DNA of 64,000 nt from Budorcas taxicolor (GCF_023091745.1 NC_068933.1:19162001-19226000), one strand, 5' to 3'; counted from the first letter of the stretch, positions 33,970 through 45,412 are shown. Numbers and translations: made by a program. Notes: generated by a model from the letters alone, not told the origin.

Positions 33970-34390
33970 AAACAAAGCAAGGCTAAACTGTTGGACCACC
34001 TGTCTCATCTGGCAGCCCTATTTGCAGGGCAGAAACAGAGATGCAGGCCTAGAGAGTGGACACAGAGGGGGAAGGAGAGGGTGGGACGAACTGAGAGTAC
34101 CATTGACATATGTGCACTTAGCATGTGTAAAATAGACAGCTAGTGGGAAGTGCTGGAGAGCACCGGGAGCTCAGCTCGGTGCTGCGATGACCTAGAGGGA
34201 TGGGGACGGGGAGGGTGGGAGGGAGGCTCAAGAGGAAGGGATACGTGTACACATCTAGCTGATTCTTGTTGCTGTGCAGCAGGAACTAACACCACATTGT
34301 AAAACAATTATCCTCCCGCAAAGAAAAAAAACTTAGATGAAAATAAAGCAAGCCTAAATCGTTGGATCGTCTTTTCCACCTGGCAGCCCT
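33970..34390 (+). repeat. 50-bp direct repeats flanking an L1 end
   Basis: Copies at 33970-34019 and 34341-34390 share 'aaagcaag.ctaaa', 'gttgga' and 'ctggcagccct' at about 80% identity by eye. They bracket an L1 3' end. Much longer than a usual L1 target duplication (7-20 bp). Confidence 0.7.
34035..34328 (+). mobile_element. L1 LINE 3' end
   Basis: 'ggggaaggagagggtgggac', 'gtaaaatagacagctagtgg', 'ggttcaaga'-like 'ggctcaagaggaagg', 'tgtaaaacaattatcctcc' and an A-run follow the bovine L1 3' UTR to its poly(A). Strongly 5'-truncated. Confidence 0.85.
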
Positions 34391-34756
34391 GTGATTTGTG
34401 TTATCAGGGGGTGTGTGGAGGGGTGTGAGTGGAGAGCTGCAATCACAGCTTTCTCCCTGATGTTGACGTAGGTGTCAAAAACTGGTTCACGAGCTTGACA
34501 TATTGGGCAACTCTTGTGATAACTTAGTTTAAACTTCTGCTCTTAGGCAAACACCTAAGTGAAAAACAGACCGTCAGTGTCCACTGGCTGGAATGCACAG
34601 AGGCTAACCTGGCTTTGCTCCCTGTACTGTATATACCTCATCCCAGGAGATGGTCAAGATGGGATGACGCATGCTTTCTTGTGCAGAAACCCACTGGTGA
34701 TGAATTTGCTGTCATTTAATGAGGTTTTGAAAATAAACGGTAGGCTAACATTAAAT
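34391..34756. other. No gene recognised
   Basis: Unique sequence ending in an AT-rich junction with the BovB piece; small frame at 34559-34762 unsupported. Confidence 0.55.
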
Positions 34757-36253
34757 AAATAAATTTAAGGGACTAGATCTGATAGATAGAGTGCCTGATG
34801 AACTACGGAATGAGGTTCGTGACATGGTACAGGAGAGAGGGATCAACACCATCCCCATGGAAAAGAAATGCAAAAAAGCAAAACGGCTCTCTGAGGAGGG
34901 CTTACAAGTAGCTGTGAAAAGAAGAGAAGAAAAAAGCAAAGGAGAAAAGGGAAGATATAAGCATCTGAATGCAGAGTTCCAAAGAATAGCAAGAAGAGAT
35001 AAGAAAGCCTTCCTCAGCAATCAATGCAAAGAAATAGAGGAAAACTACAAAATGGGAAAGACTAGAAATCTCTTCAAGAAAATTAGAGATACCAAGGAAA
35101 CATTTCATGCAAAGATGGGCTCGATAGAGGACAGAAACTGTCTGGACCTAACAGAAGCAGAAGATATTAAGAAGAGGTGGCAAGAATACACAGGAGAACT
35201 GTACAAAAATGATCTTCATGACCCAGATAATCATGATGGTGTGATTACTCACCTAGAGCCAGACATCCTGGAATGTAAGTCAAGTGGGCCTTATAAAGCA
35301 TCACTACGAACAAAGCTAGTGGAGGTGATGGAATTCCAGTTGAGCTGTTTCAAATCCTGAAAGATGATGCTGTGAAAGTGCTGCACTCAATATGCCAGCC
35401 AATTTGGAAAACTCAGCAGTGGCCACAGGACTGGAAAAGGTCAGTTTTCATTCTAATCCCAAAGAAAGGCAATGCCAAAGAATGCTCAAACTACCGCACA
35501 ATTGCACTCGTCTCACATGCTAGGAAAATAATGCTCAAAATTCTCCAAGCCAGCCTTCAGCACTATGTGAACCATGAACTTCCTGATGTTCAAGCTGGTT
35601 TTAGAAAAGGCAGAGGAACCAGAGATCAAACTGTCAACATCCACTGGATCATCGAAAAAGCAAGAGAGCTCCAGAAAAACATCTATTTCTGCTTTCTTGA
35701 CTATGCCAAAGCCTTTGACTGTGTGGATCACAATAAACTGGAAAATTCTGAAAGAGATGGGAATACCAGACCACCTAACCTGCCTCTTGAGAAACCTATA
35801 TGCAGGTCAGGAAGCAACAGTTAGAGCTGGACATGGAACTACAGACTGGTTCCAAATAGGAAAAGGAGTATGTCAAGGCTGTATATTGTCACCCTGTTTA
35901 TTTAACTTATATGCAGAGTACATCATGAGAAACACTGGGCTGGAAGAAGCACAAGCTGGAATCCAGATTGCTGGGAGAAATATCAATAACCTCAGATATG
36001 CAGATGACACCACCCTTATGGCAGAAAGTGAAGAGGAACTAAAGAGCCTCTTGATGAAAGTGAAAGAGGAGAGTGAAAAAGTTGGGTTAAAGCTCAACAT
36101 TCATAAAACTAAGATCATGGCATCTGGTCCCATCACTTCATGGGAAATAGATGGGGAAACAGTGGAAACAGTGTCAGACTTTATTTTGGGGGGCTCCAAA
36201 ATCACTGCAGATGGTGATTGCAGCCATGAAATTAAAAGACACTTATTCCTTGG
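34757..36253 (+). mobile_element. BovB LINE lacking both ends
   Basis: Starts within the connection region ('tttaagggactagatctgat') and runs through the RT, then stops abruptly after 'gaaattaaaagacacttatt', so the C-terminal third and tail are missing. LINE insertions normally lose 5' sequence, so the missing 3' end implies a later deletion or recombination at about 36253. Confidence 0.9.
34791..36253 (+). pseudogene. BovB reverse transcriptase ORF remnant
   Basis: Open pieces at 34791-35360 (189 codons, connection region with KSKGEKGRYKHLNAEFQRIA), 35372-35824 (RT with FRKGRGTRDQ and FLDYAKAFDCVDH) and 35574-36253 (RT including an intact LRYADDTTLM) lie in two frames. Frame changes fall near 35275 and 35740. 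The catalytic YADD box survives, but the protein is broken and lacks its C-terminus. Confidence 0.87.
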
Positions 36254-36360
36254 TGAATATCTTTCCACGAGTTTGTTAGCCATCTGTATGTCTTCTTTGG
36301 AGAAATGTCTGTTTTGGTCTTGTTCCCACTTTTTGATTGGGTTGTTTGTTTTTCTGGTAT
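36254..36360 (-). mobile_element. L1 ORF2 fragment joined to the BovB break
   Basis: 'gttagccatctgtatgtctt', 'ctttggagaaatgtctg' and 'ttttgattgggttgtttgtt' are the antisense of a conserved L1 3' ORF2/UTR stretch. It begins exactly where BovB stops. Confidence 0.8.
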
Positions 36361-36456
36361 TGCCACTCCAGTACTCTCGCCAGGAGAATCCTGTGGACAG
36401 AGGAGCCTGGCACAAGAAATACAAAGAGTTGGACGTGACTGAGCGACTGAGTGTGC
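36361..36456 (+). mobile_element. Bov-tA SINE fragment
   Basis: 'gccactccagtactctcgcc' to 'ggacgtgactgagcgactga' with an internal deletion around the 'gggctacagtccatggggt' region; no head. Confidence 0.8.
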
Positions 36457-36584
36457 ATATATTCAGTAGAAAATCATAAGCAATATAACAGTCATCCACA
36501 AAGTCCGAAGTTTAAAATAAGGGATATCCTCCAATGAGACATTAAAATGAGCCAAAATAAAATTCAACACTGTGCCAAGTTTTT

Positions 36585-36850
36585 ACTGCTGCTGCTGTTG
36601 CTGCTAAGTTGCTTCAGTCATGTCCAACTCGGTGCGACCCCAAGCTCCCCCATCCCTGGGATTCTCCAGGCAAGAACACTGGAGTGGGCTGCCATTTCCT
36701 TCTCCAGTGCATGAAAGTGAAAAGTGAAAGGGAAGTCGCTCAGTCGTGTCCGACTCCTAACAACCCCATGGACTGCAGCCAACCAGGCTCCTCCGTCCAT
36801 GGGATTTTCCAGGCAAGAGTACTGGAGTGGGGTGCCATTGCTTCCCCCAG
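36585..36850 (-). mobile_element. BOV-A2 SINE (dimeric)
   Basis: Antisense, tail 'ctgctgctgctgttgctgct', both monomers and the 'gaaagtgaaaagtgaaag' linker present, ending near 'gtgccattgcttcccccag'. A short deletion near 36640 removes part of the distal monomer. Confidence 0.92.
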
Positions 36851-38214
36851 AATTTACTAAAGATACAAATGAAAAAAGAATTTCGCTGGGTTTGGTTGAG
36901 AGAAACATTGACCCAAGTTTTTCGAAGAACACGTTTTGACATGGCTGTGCTTGGTTTTTCAGTTCATATGAATTACAAAACAAATGAAATCCATATATTT
37001 CTGATTCACTCACACTCAACTCATCAAAATGTAGTTGTAGGAGCTTCATGAAGTCTGAGCAGCTTTGTCTATTCTTCGTCCTTATGAAATAGAACTCAAA
37101 GACAGAATTGGTTTGTATTCAACATGTAATTATTTTAAAACCATCTGAGGAATTTCACTGAAGTCAAGTGGCTTAATACATATTGTGCTGTCTTGTAGAA
37201 GTAAGCAAGCAGTACAGAATGTTTAGCCAAGTAAATCCTTACTATCCCTTCTTCCCATTGTCATTTTTGCTTCCATTGTTTTTCCAGGAAAACAGAAGGA
37301 ATTTAGCCTGCCAAGAGAAATCTGGTCTCTTCTCTCAAGGAACATAGTATATTTGATTATTTTTCTCTCTAATTCTTCATGTAAACAATAATGATTGTCA
37401 ACTGTGAAGTTGAGTAGTTCTCCTTCCTAGGTCTTAGTTGGACTTTTATTTGGGGAATTTAGATCAGTTTGATTATTGTTTACAATGACTTGAAGTGTTA
37501 GCTTGATGAAGACAGTGACTGTATTCATTAGCCTCGAGTTTTCACATCTGGCATGACACCTGGCACCAAAGACTTTGCTGAAGCAGTGGGCCTGGCTGGT
37601 CTTATCAAGGTGACTGGCACCCTGACCTTTGTCCCTTGCTCCCCAGTAGAGGTTAAGTGGCGCTACAATCAATTTAAGTAGGTGTGCTTGGAGATTTACA
37701 GAGATATAATATAAATCTGATATTGGCTCTTGCAGATGATTTGAAATATTTAAAGGGCCCAGATCACCAAGAATTCTTTAGGCAGCCTTTCAAAGCTACT
37801 ATTGTTATAATCCAAATGGGATTGGGAAGAGTTACCAAAGAAAAAATCCAGTGGACAACTTTACTGTGGCATCAGTAGCATCCCGTGCTACCTACCCCAT
37901 GAGAGACGTTCCTCTCCAAAGACAGTGCTTCCAGTGCCATGGGTTTCTCTGTCACTTCTTCTCCTGCCTGGTGGTATTGGAGTTCAAACACAGCCGTTGG
38001 TCCTTTGGAATGCGGACCTTGTGGGCAGGACTTCATGAAATATATACTTTACTAGTTTGGTCTCTTTTCTCTATTAAGCTTATTCCATAGATGACTCTAC
38101 AATTATTTTCCAGTCCCTTCTAAAGGAGATTTTCTCATTACATCCTCTCCTCTCAGCAGGGCTTGAGGTGGCAGTGAGATACACACAAAAAAATCAAGTC
38201 AACAAAACTTGTAA
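36851..38214. other. No gene recognised
   Basis: About 1.4 kb unique. The 64-codon plus frame at 37684-37878 follows an acceptor-like 'ggctcttgcag' at 37735, but there is no good donor and no known family. I do not call an exon. Confidence 0.45.
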
Positions 38215-38350
38215 CGTGTAACCCTCGGTAAATGGTTCAACTTCCTTGAACTTCAGTTTGGTTATTTCAAATGTAGTTATAACAGCTAGCATGAGGATTG
38301 TAATAAGAAGTACAAATAGTATCTAGTGTATAATTGGTTCTTATAAATAT
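38215..38350 (+). repeat. MIR SINE fragment
   Basis: 'gtgtaaccctcggtaaatgg', 'cttgaacttcagtttggtta', 'gctagcatgaggattgtaat' keep MIR order from the core to the 3' part. Confidence 0.55.
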
Positions 38351-38394
38351 TCTTTTTTTTCCCTGTCTACTCTGGTAGCCTAAAGAATATCCTA

Positions 38395-38600
38395 CCTACT
38401 TGTGGCCTCACATTTATTGTTTCAACTCATACTCATCAGGTACTATGAGCTAGGCAGTCTGTTAGGTAACTTGGACACTGGAGCGAAGGAAAAGGATGTG
38501 ATCATGTCCTCTTGGGGTTTCAAATCCAGTGAGAGAGGGACATTAAACAATTACACAAATGAAGATGTGTTTACAAATTGCAACATTCTATGAAGCGAAA
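38395..38600 (+). repeat. Ancient L2-like repeat
   Basis: 'caggtactatgagctaggca', 'gtcctcttggggtttcaaat', 'gagggacattaaacaattac' resemble the widespread 'tactatgtgccaggcac ... cttacagtctagtggg' ancient repeat. LINE-type, family tentative. Confidence 0.45.
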
Positions 38601-39009
38601 GTAGAGTATACTGCCAGGCATGCATTTCTAGTCAACTGACCTGTTTCCAGGCAAATATCAGGATTTGCAACATCCAATGAATGTTCATGATCTTAGCAGC
38701 CATCTCATGTGATGCCTGCAAATCATATTTGATTTTTATGTCATTGGGAGGGGTCAATATCTGTGTTTATCAGACATACAAAAACATATAAAAAGTGTGG
38801 GATTCATGCTAAAACATTAATATAAAGAGAAGCTAACATTATCATTAATGTTTATTTATTGTAAACCATGAATAGATTTGCATTCAGAAGAATGATAACC
38901 TGCTTGTATTAAGGATATCCTATAAGCAAGATTCTTTTTGCCAAAATAGAACAGATAGCAGCCATCATATTTTGTTGCCCAGGAAAGGGAGTGCTCTATC
39001 CTTTTTTTC
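38601..39009. other. No gene recognised
   Basis: Unique AT-rich sequence. Confidence 0.55.
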
Positions 39010-40020
39010 CCCAAGTTATTGAGGCAACTTTATTTATTAAAAATTGCTCTTATTTAATGTATACATTTTGATGAGTTTAGACATATGCACACACTTGTGA
39101 TACCATCACTACAACCGAGATGAAATAAACATAGCCATCACCTCCAAAAGATTTCTTGTGTTCCCTTGCTCGTTTTTTTTGTTGGTTTAGTTTGTTTTGT
39201 TTGGCAGTAGGAAGAACATTTAGGAAGAGATCTGCCTTCTTGGGGGCTTTCCTGGTGGCTCAGTAGTAAAGACTCCCCCTGCCAATGCAGGAGACATGGG
39301 CTCAACGCCACCGTAATGAGAAGCCAGCGCAGCAGCTAGACAGTAGCCCCCGCTCGCGGCAACTAAAGAAAAGCCCGTGCAGCGACGAAGATCCAGCACG
39401 GAAAAGAATAAAGAATAAAGAATTCTTTTAAAGAGATATACCTTCTTAATAAGTTTTTAAGTGCACGACACCATATGTTAACCATCGGAAGTAGGTTGTA
39501 CAGCAGATTTCTATAATGTATTCATCTTATGTACCTAAAGCTTGGTACCTACTGAGCAACTTCCGGTTTCCCCTCCCTCACCCCATCCCCTGGCAACCAC
39601 CTTTTTATTCTCTGCTTCTGTGAATTTGACTATTTAGATACCTCATATAAGAGCAGTATTTGTCTTCCTGTGACTGACTGACTTCAGTTAGTTTAATGTC
39701 CTCTATGCCGTTGTGAATGGTAGGATTTCCTTCTTTTTTTCAGGGTGAATCAGATTCCCTTGAAGACACATAACGCCTTTTCCTTATATATTCATCTATT
39801 GATGGATATTTAGGTTGTCTCCCTATCATGGTTATGGTAGAAAATGCTGCAATGAACAAACACAGGGATGTAGATATCCCTTTGAGACAGTGAATCAGAA
39901 GTGGGATTGCTGGATCATGGGGTAGTTCTCTTTTCATCTTTTGGAAGAAAAGATGCGTTTATAGCGGTTGTATCATTGTACATTTCCACCAACAGTGTCA
40001 CAAAGATTCTTTTCAATAAT
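39010..40020 (-). mobile_element. Old L1 (L1M-type), ORF2 end and 3' UTR
   Basis: Antisense old L1: 'ccaccaacagtgtcacaaag', 'ggattgctggatcatggggt', 'attcatctattgatggatat', then 3' UTR. Read on the minus strand, the frame at 39937-39740 contains ELPHDPAIPLL, a diverged form of the conserved L1 ORF2 C-terminal PYDPAIPLL block. It is interrupted by a CHR SINE. Confidence 0.82.
39242..39433 (+). mobile_element. CHR-type SINE, longer form
   Basis: 'ggctttcctggtggctcagt' head, 'caacgccaccgtaatgagaa', 'agcccccgctcgcggcaact', 'agatccagcacggaaaagaa', A-rich end. Flanks AGATCTGCCTTCTT (39228-39241) and AGATATACCTTCTT (39434-39447) are a 14-bp target duplication with two mismatches. Confidence 0.85.
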
Positions 40021-40029
40021 TCAGCCCCC

Positions 40030-40310
40030 CTCCATAGTTTCCTTGCAAAAACACCCTTGAATTTTTCTCTTCCTTCAGTATCCTCAAGCATCTTGACTCG
40101 GCTCCTACCTTTCCCCTGTAACCGCTTGCATTAAGATCATGAGTGACGTCAACGACCACATAGAAGACACTCATTCACCCTCATATTGCTTTATGTATCT
40201 GCAGCATGTGGAGAAAGGAACTCAAGCAATTTTTTAACTTCCTTATTGAAACTGTCTCCTACCCTGCGTTCTGTGGAAAATCCTCCCTGGTTCTTTTATC
40301 AGCACCTGAT
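40030..40310 (+). repeat. L2/CR1-clade RT fragment (tentative)
   Basis: 'cattaagatcatgagtgacg', 'cttccttattgaaactgtct' and 'cctccctggttcttttatc' run in parallel with the ancient mammalian repeat that encodes LLDLSAAFDTVDHSLL. Heavily diverged. Confidence 0.4.
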
Positions 40311-40699
40311 TTTTGTTGTTGTTGTTACTATGAGTAGCACTGTGAAAATGTTCTTCTTGCATATAGTTTTCTTCTCATTTAGGATGATCTCCTTAGGGGT
40401 CCCAAAAAGGAGACTTCTAAGTAAAAGGTTTGGGGGAAAATGTGCCAAGTTGCTTTTCCAAAAGATTGTATCTCTTTGAATGCCTCAAAAAGTGTGACAG
40501 CACCAGTGACATTTATTTTCTTGGCCATTTTTCCCATTAGTTTGTTTTTTAACTTTTTATTTTGAAAAATATATACATCCAAAAAAATTTCTAAGGAAAT
40601 GAACAGAGAGTCCTATGTAGCCTTCACCCAACTTCCAATATTAACATCTTGAACAACTACAGTGAGTTTTTATATGAGCATAATATCTAAACCAGATCT

Positions 40700-40908
40700 T
40701 CCCTGGGTCAGTGGCTCAGTGGTAAAGGATCTGCCTGCCAAACAGGAGACGCAGATTTGATTCCTGGGTTGGGGAAGATCCCCTGGAGAAGGAAATGGCA
40801 ACCCACTCCTGTTTTCTTGCTGGGAAATCCCACAGACAGTGGGGCCTGGCAGGCTACAGTCCTTGGGTCACAAAAGAGTCAGACACAACTTAGTGACTAA
40901 ACAACATC
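40700..40908 (+). mobile_element. Bov-tA SINE
   Basis: 'cagtggctcagtggtaaagg' head, 'ggagaaggaaatggcaaccc' body, 'tcagacacaacttagtgact' tail; inserted in the L1 3' UTR. Confidence 0.9.
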
Positions 40909-41725
40909 AACAAAATCAAAGTCAGGAAACTTACAGTCATACAATCTACAAAGTTTATTTGAGTTAAACATATGTACGTGTTTTGCTATATAATTTTGTT
41001 ATGGGTCTAGCCACCTGTAACCAACACCAGAACCAAGATACTTTACTATCTGTATGTCAACTATATTTCAAAAGAAGGAGGAGGATGAGGAGAAGAAGAT
41101 GAAGGAATTTTACTATCCCTCCTTTTACCCCTTTATAGCCACACCCATTGCGCTTCCCCACTCCTAACTCCTGGTGTCCACAGTTTTGCTCATCTCTGTA
41201 ATTATACTATTTCCCCGATGTTACATAAGCAGAATCTTATAATATGCATCCTTTTGAGATTTTTTTTTCCTAATTTTTTCTACTCTGCAGTAACTTCTTT
41301 AAAGTTCATCCAACTTGCTGCCTGCATCAATAGTTTATACCTTTCCTGGTGGTATACATATACTGGTTTGTTTACCCATTCAGTCAATGAAGGATGTTTG
41401 GTTAATTTTCAGCTTTTGATAAAGGTGCTGTAATCATGTATGTACAAAGTTCTTCATGAAAATAAGTTCCCATTCTTGGGAATAAATTTTGAAGAGTAAA
41501 ATTGCTGGTTTGTAGGGTATTTGCATGTTTGGTTTTATAAAACACTGATAAACTGTTTACCCAAGTGACTGTGGCATTTATTCCATCAGCAATGTATGAG
41601 TAAGCCAGTTTCTCTGTGTTCTCGCCAGAATTCTGTTATTACCACTTAAAATTTTTAGCCTTTCTGATAATTTTGTAATGATATCTCATTATGGTTTTAA
41701 TTTGCATTTCTCTAATGGGTAATAA

Positions 41726-42680
41726 CTGGACATGGAACAAAAGACTGGTTCCAAATAGGAAAAGGGGTACGTCAAGGCTATATATTGTCACCCTGTTTAT
41801 TTAACTTATATGCAGAGTACATCATGAGAAACGCTGGACAGGAAGAAACACAAGCCGGAATCAAGATTGCTGGGAGAAATATCAATAACCTCAGATATGC
41901 AGGTGACACCACCCTTATGGCAGAAAGTGAAGAGGAACTAAAGAGCCTCTTGATGAAAGTGAAAGAGGACAGCGAAAAAGTTGGCTTAAAGCTCAACATT
42001 CAGAAAACGAAGATAGTGGCATCCAGTCCCATCACTTCATGGCAAATAGATGGGGAAACAGTGGAAACAGTGTCAGACTTTATTTTGGGGGGCTCCAAAA
42101 TCACTGCAGATGGTGACTGCAGCCATGAAATTAAAAGACCCTTACTCCTTGGAAGAAAAGTCATGACCAACCTAGATAGCATATTGCAAAGCAGAGACAT
42201 TACTTTGCCGACTAAGGTCCATCTAGTCAAGGCTATGGTTTTTCTAGTAGTCATGTATGGATGTGAGAGCTGGACTGTGAAGAAGGCTGAGCGCCGAAGA
42301 ATTGATGCTTTTGAACTGTGGTGTTGGAGAAGACTCTTGAGAGTCCCTTGGACTGCAAGGAGATCCAACCAGTCTATTCTGAAGGAGATCAGTCCTGGGA
42401 TTTCTTTGGAAGGAATGATGCTAAAGCTGAAGCTCCAGTACTTTGGCCACCTCATGCAAAGAGTTGACTCATTGGAAAAGAGTCTGATGCTGGGAGGGAT
42501 TGGGGGCAGGAGGAGAAGGGGACGACCGAGGATGAGATGGCTGGATGGCATCACCAACTCAATGGACGTGAGTCTGAGTGAACTCTGGGAGTTGGTGATG
42601 GACAGGGAGGCCTGGCATGCTGCAATTCATGGGGTCGCAAAGAGTTGGACACGACTGAGCGACTGAACTGAGCTGAACTG
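41726..42680 (+). mobile_element. BovB LINE, 5'-truncated (955 bp)
   Basis: Inserted in the old L1 with an exact 12-bp target duplication AATGGGTAATAA (41714-41725 and 42681-42692). Covers the RT end, the C-terminal region and the full tail. Among the least damaged BovB copies here. Confidence 0.95.
41785..42666 (+). pseudogene. BovB RT C-terminal fragment, 293 uninterrupted codons
   Basis: Open from MSPCLFNLYAEYIMRNAG through to the natural C-terminus (AIHGVAKSWTRLSD then stop). It contains a K/R-rich block (GGRRRRGRPRMRWLDGI). The catalytic YADD box reads YAGD (LRYAGDTTLM), an aspartate-to-glycine change at a metal-binding residue. The copy therefore lacks the endonuclease and most of the RT, and could not polymerise. 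Confidence 0.92.
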
Positions 42681-43707
42681 AATGGGTAATAATATTGAAC
42701 ATCTTTTCATGTGCTTATTTGCCATCTGTATATCCTCTTTGGTGAAATGTCAATCATATCTTTTGCCAATTTTTGAATTGGATATTTTTTAATCTTCAGT
42801 TTTGGGAGTTATTTATTCTAGATACAAGTCTTTTGTTGGATGTATGATTAGAAATACTTTTTCCCTGTTGGATTTTTCATCTTTTTAAGAGAGTCTTTCA
42901 GAGAAGAAAAAAATTTAATTTTGATGAAGTCCAACTTATCAATTTTCCTTTTATGAATCAAGCATTTGTTCTCATTCCCAAAGATCTCTCTCTTTTTTTC
43001 TTTTTTAATTCTGGAAGTGTTTTAGTTTTATATTTACAATTAACTCCATGATTCACATTGAGTTAAATTTTGTATAGGGGGTGAGGTTTAAGATACAGGT
43101 GTTTTGTTTTTGGTTTTTTGCCTAAGAATGTCAACTGCTACAGCACAATTTATTGGAAAGGTTATATCTCCTCTATTGAGTTGCTATTGCCCCTTTGTCA
43201 AAAATAAATTGAATCCATATTTGTGAAGATCTATTTCTGGGTCTCTACCCTGTCCCACTGATTTATATGTGTCTATGTATCTGCCAGCACCGCAGTCTTG
43301 GTTACTGTAGCTATGTAGTAAGCCTTAATCTTGGGAACAGTGATTCTTCCCAGTATGTACTTCCTCAAAATTATCTTAGCCATTCTAGGGCTTTTTCCTT
43401 TCCATATAAATTTTAGAATAAACTTGTCTATGCCTATGAGAAACCTTATTGAGATTTCAATAGAAATTGTGTTAAACCTATAGATCAGTTTGTAAGAATT
43501 GACATCTTTATTATTTCAAGTTTTCCAGTCTTTGAATATGGTATGTATCTCTCGAAATATTGAAGTCTCCATTGATTTCTCTATTCAATACATTAAAAAA
43601 AAACTGAATATTCAGTATTTTTTTTAAGTAAAAATTATCTAGTAATTTTTCATTACCTAGATCCAGAACATGTTTTCTTAGACTTTTACCTAAGTATTTC
43701 ATTTTTT

Positions 43708-43841
43708 GGAAAGGGAGTAATCACCGACTTGATGGACATGAGTTTGAGCATGCTCTGGGATTTGGTGATGGATGGGCAAGCCTGGCCTGCTGCAGTACAT
43801 GGTGTCACAAAGAGTTGGACATGACTGAGAGACTGAACTGA
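43708..43841 (+). mobile_element. BovB 3' end, 134 bp
   Basis: 'cgacttgatggacatgagtt' to 'gactgagagactgaactg'. Flanks TTTCATTTTTT (43697-43707) and TTCCATTTTTT (43842-43852) give a one-mismatch target duplication. Confidence 0.88.
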
Positions 43842-44133
43842 TTCCATTTTTTAGTTTGGTTTTCTTTTGTTTGTCATCAGTACATAGAAATAATTAATTT
43901 CTCTGTATTGGTTTGTATCATGTGACTCAACTCATTTTTAAGTTCTAGGAGTCTTTTTGTAGATTCCCTGGCATGTTTTATGCAAACAATCTTGTTGTCT
44001 ACAAATATAGTTTCATTTCTTCCCTTGTAATCTGCTTGCCTTTTATGTCTCTTCCTTGCATTATTATCATAACTAGAACCTCCAATACAATGTTGAGTAA
44101 CAGTGATAACAGTATATACATCCTTGCCTTGTT

Positions 44134-44190
44134 CCTGTCTATGGGGTCACACAGAGTCAAACATGACTGAAGTGACTTAGCAGCAGCAGC
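44134..44190 (+). mobile_element. BOV-A2 SINE 3' fragment
   Basis: 'atggggtcacacagagtcaa' and the tail 'gacttagcagcagcagcc'; only the last part of the element inserted into the old L1. Confidence 0.85.
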
Positions 44191-45099
44191 CAGGTTACTG
44201 ATCTACAGAGAAAGCAATCAGTCTTTCATCAATAAATACAATATAAGCTGAGGATTTCTTGCAGACATTCCTTATGAGGCTAAGGAAGTTTCTTTCTGTT
44301 CTCACTGTCTGGAGACAGTGATTTTTACCATAAATCAGTGTGAATTTTTTCAAATGCTCTTTTTTTTTGCATCAATTAAACTGACTATATGATTTTTATT
44401 CTTTAGCTTCTTGATATAGTAGGTTACAATGACTGATTTTCAAATACTGAACTAGCTTTATGTTCCTGGAATTTATTCTACTTAGTATCAGTGGCTTATT
44501 CTTTTTATGCATTGTTGAATTGCTAAAATTTTGTGAGAATTTTTGCATCGAACTGCATGAGAACTATCTATCTGCAATTTTGTGTGTATGTTGTCTCTGT
44601 CTGTTTTGTGTATCAGAGTAGTAATGACCTTGTAAAAGGAATTGAGAAGGATTTCTTTCTCTTTCTGAAAGAGGTTGGATGAAATCAGTGTTCATTATTT
44701 GAATGTTTGGTCAAATTTTCCATTGAAAACATCTGGGTCTGAATAGTTTTTTCTCAGGAGCAGTAAAATAACAAATTCAATTTCTTGAATACTTACAGCC
44801 TTAGTCAGCTTATGTGTTTCATCTTGTCTGAATTGTGGTAGTTTGTGGAGTGCATAAAAGGGGCAAAAGAGAAAGCATTTAGGTAAAGGCAGTATTACCA
44901 CAGTGTAAAGCAAACTATACCTGGCAATCAGCCCCCACCTAAGCACTCCCTAGTACAAGGGACATGAACACCCTGGCAACAGGCCATGTGTGTACAGCAG
45001 GAGGTCAGCAGCAAGAGAATATCCTGAGACTGACACAAAGGGACTGGGAGTCTGCTTCCGTTTCCAGCATCCTATCTTTGTGAAGTAGGGTCTTCTGCA

Positions 45100-45412
45100 G
45101 TGACAACAACCAAAATGAGATTATAGAGTAGACTGGACGTAAGCAACACGCTTCAGGTGCCGCCGTCTTGAAGGGAGTGTCCAATTGCAGGAAAGCAAGC
45201 TCACGGCTCCCACTGCTTCAGCATTACGGTAGTTGTCTAATATTTCATTCTATATCACAATGTGACAATAATAGAAATAAAGTACACAATAAATCGAGCG
45301 TGTGCTTGAATCAGCCCAAAACCATCTCCTGGCTCTGGTCTGTGGAAAAACTTTCTTTCACAAAACTGGTCTCTGGTGCCAAAAAGGTTGGGGATGGCTG
45401 CCCTTACAGATA
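45100..45412. repeat. hAT-type DNA transposon relic (tentative)
   Basis: Ends in 'gtgccaaaaaggttggggat', the reverse of a CAGTGGTCCCCAACC-type terminus typical of a hAT group. Inside it carries 'caggaaagcaagctcacggc', 'aataatagaaataaagtaca' and 'gtctgtggaaaaactttctt', in the order of a common mammalian repeat. Family name not certain. Confidence 0.45.

Larger units (their letters stand above)
40540..44880 (-). mobile_element. Old L1 (L1M-type), interrupted four times
   Basis: Antisense 3' UTR and ORF2, in order: 'gccttcacccaacttccaat', 'ctttaaagttcatccaactt', 'gatatctcattatggtttta', 'cttctttggtgaaatg'-like text, 'gtagctatgtagtaagcctt', 'gcctatgagaaaccttattg', 'ttgagtaacagtgataacag', 'ctgaaagaggttggatgaaa'. 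About 3 kb of old L1 remains around later insertions at 40700, 41726, 43708 and 44134. All coding frames are dead. Confidence 0.85.

Noticed and set aside
37684..37878. Possible exon after 'ggctcttgcag'
   Set aside because: A single acceptor-like motif without a matching donor or family similarity is weak evidence.
39740..39937. ELPHDPAIPLL frame as a novel peptide
   Set aside because: This is the antisense C-terminal block of L1 ORF2 in an old, broken copy.
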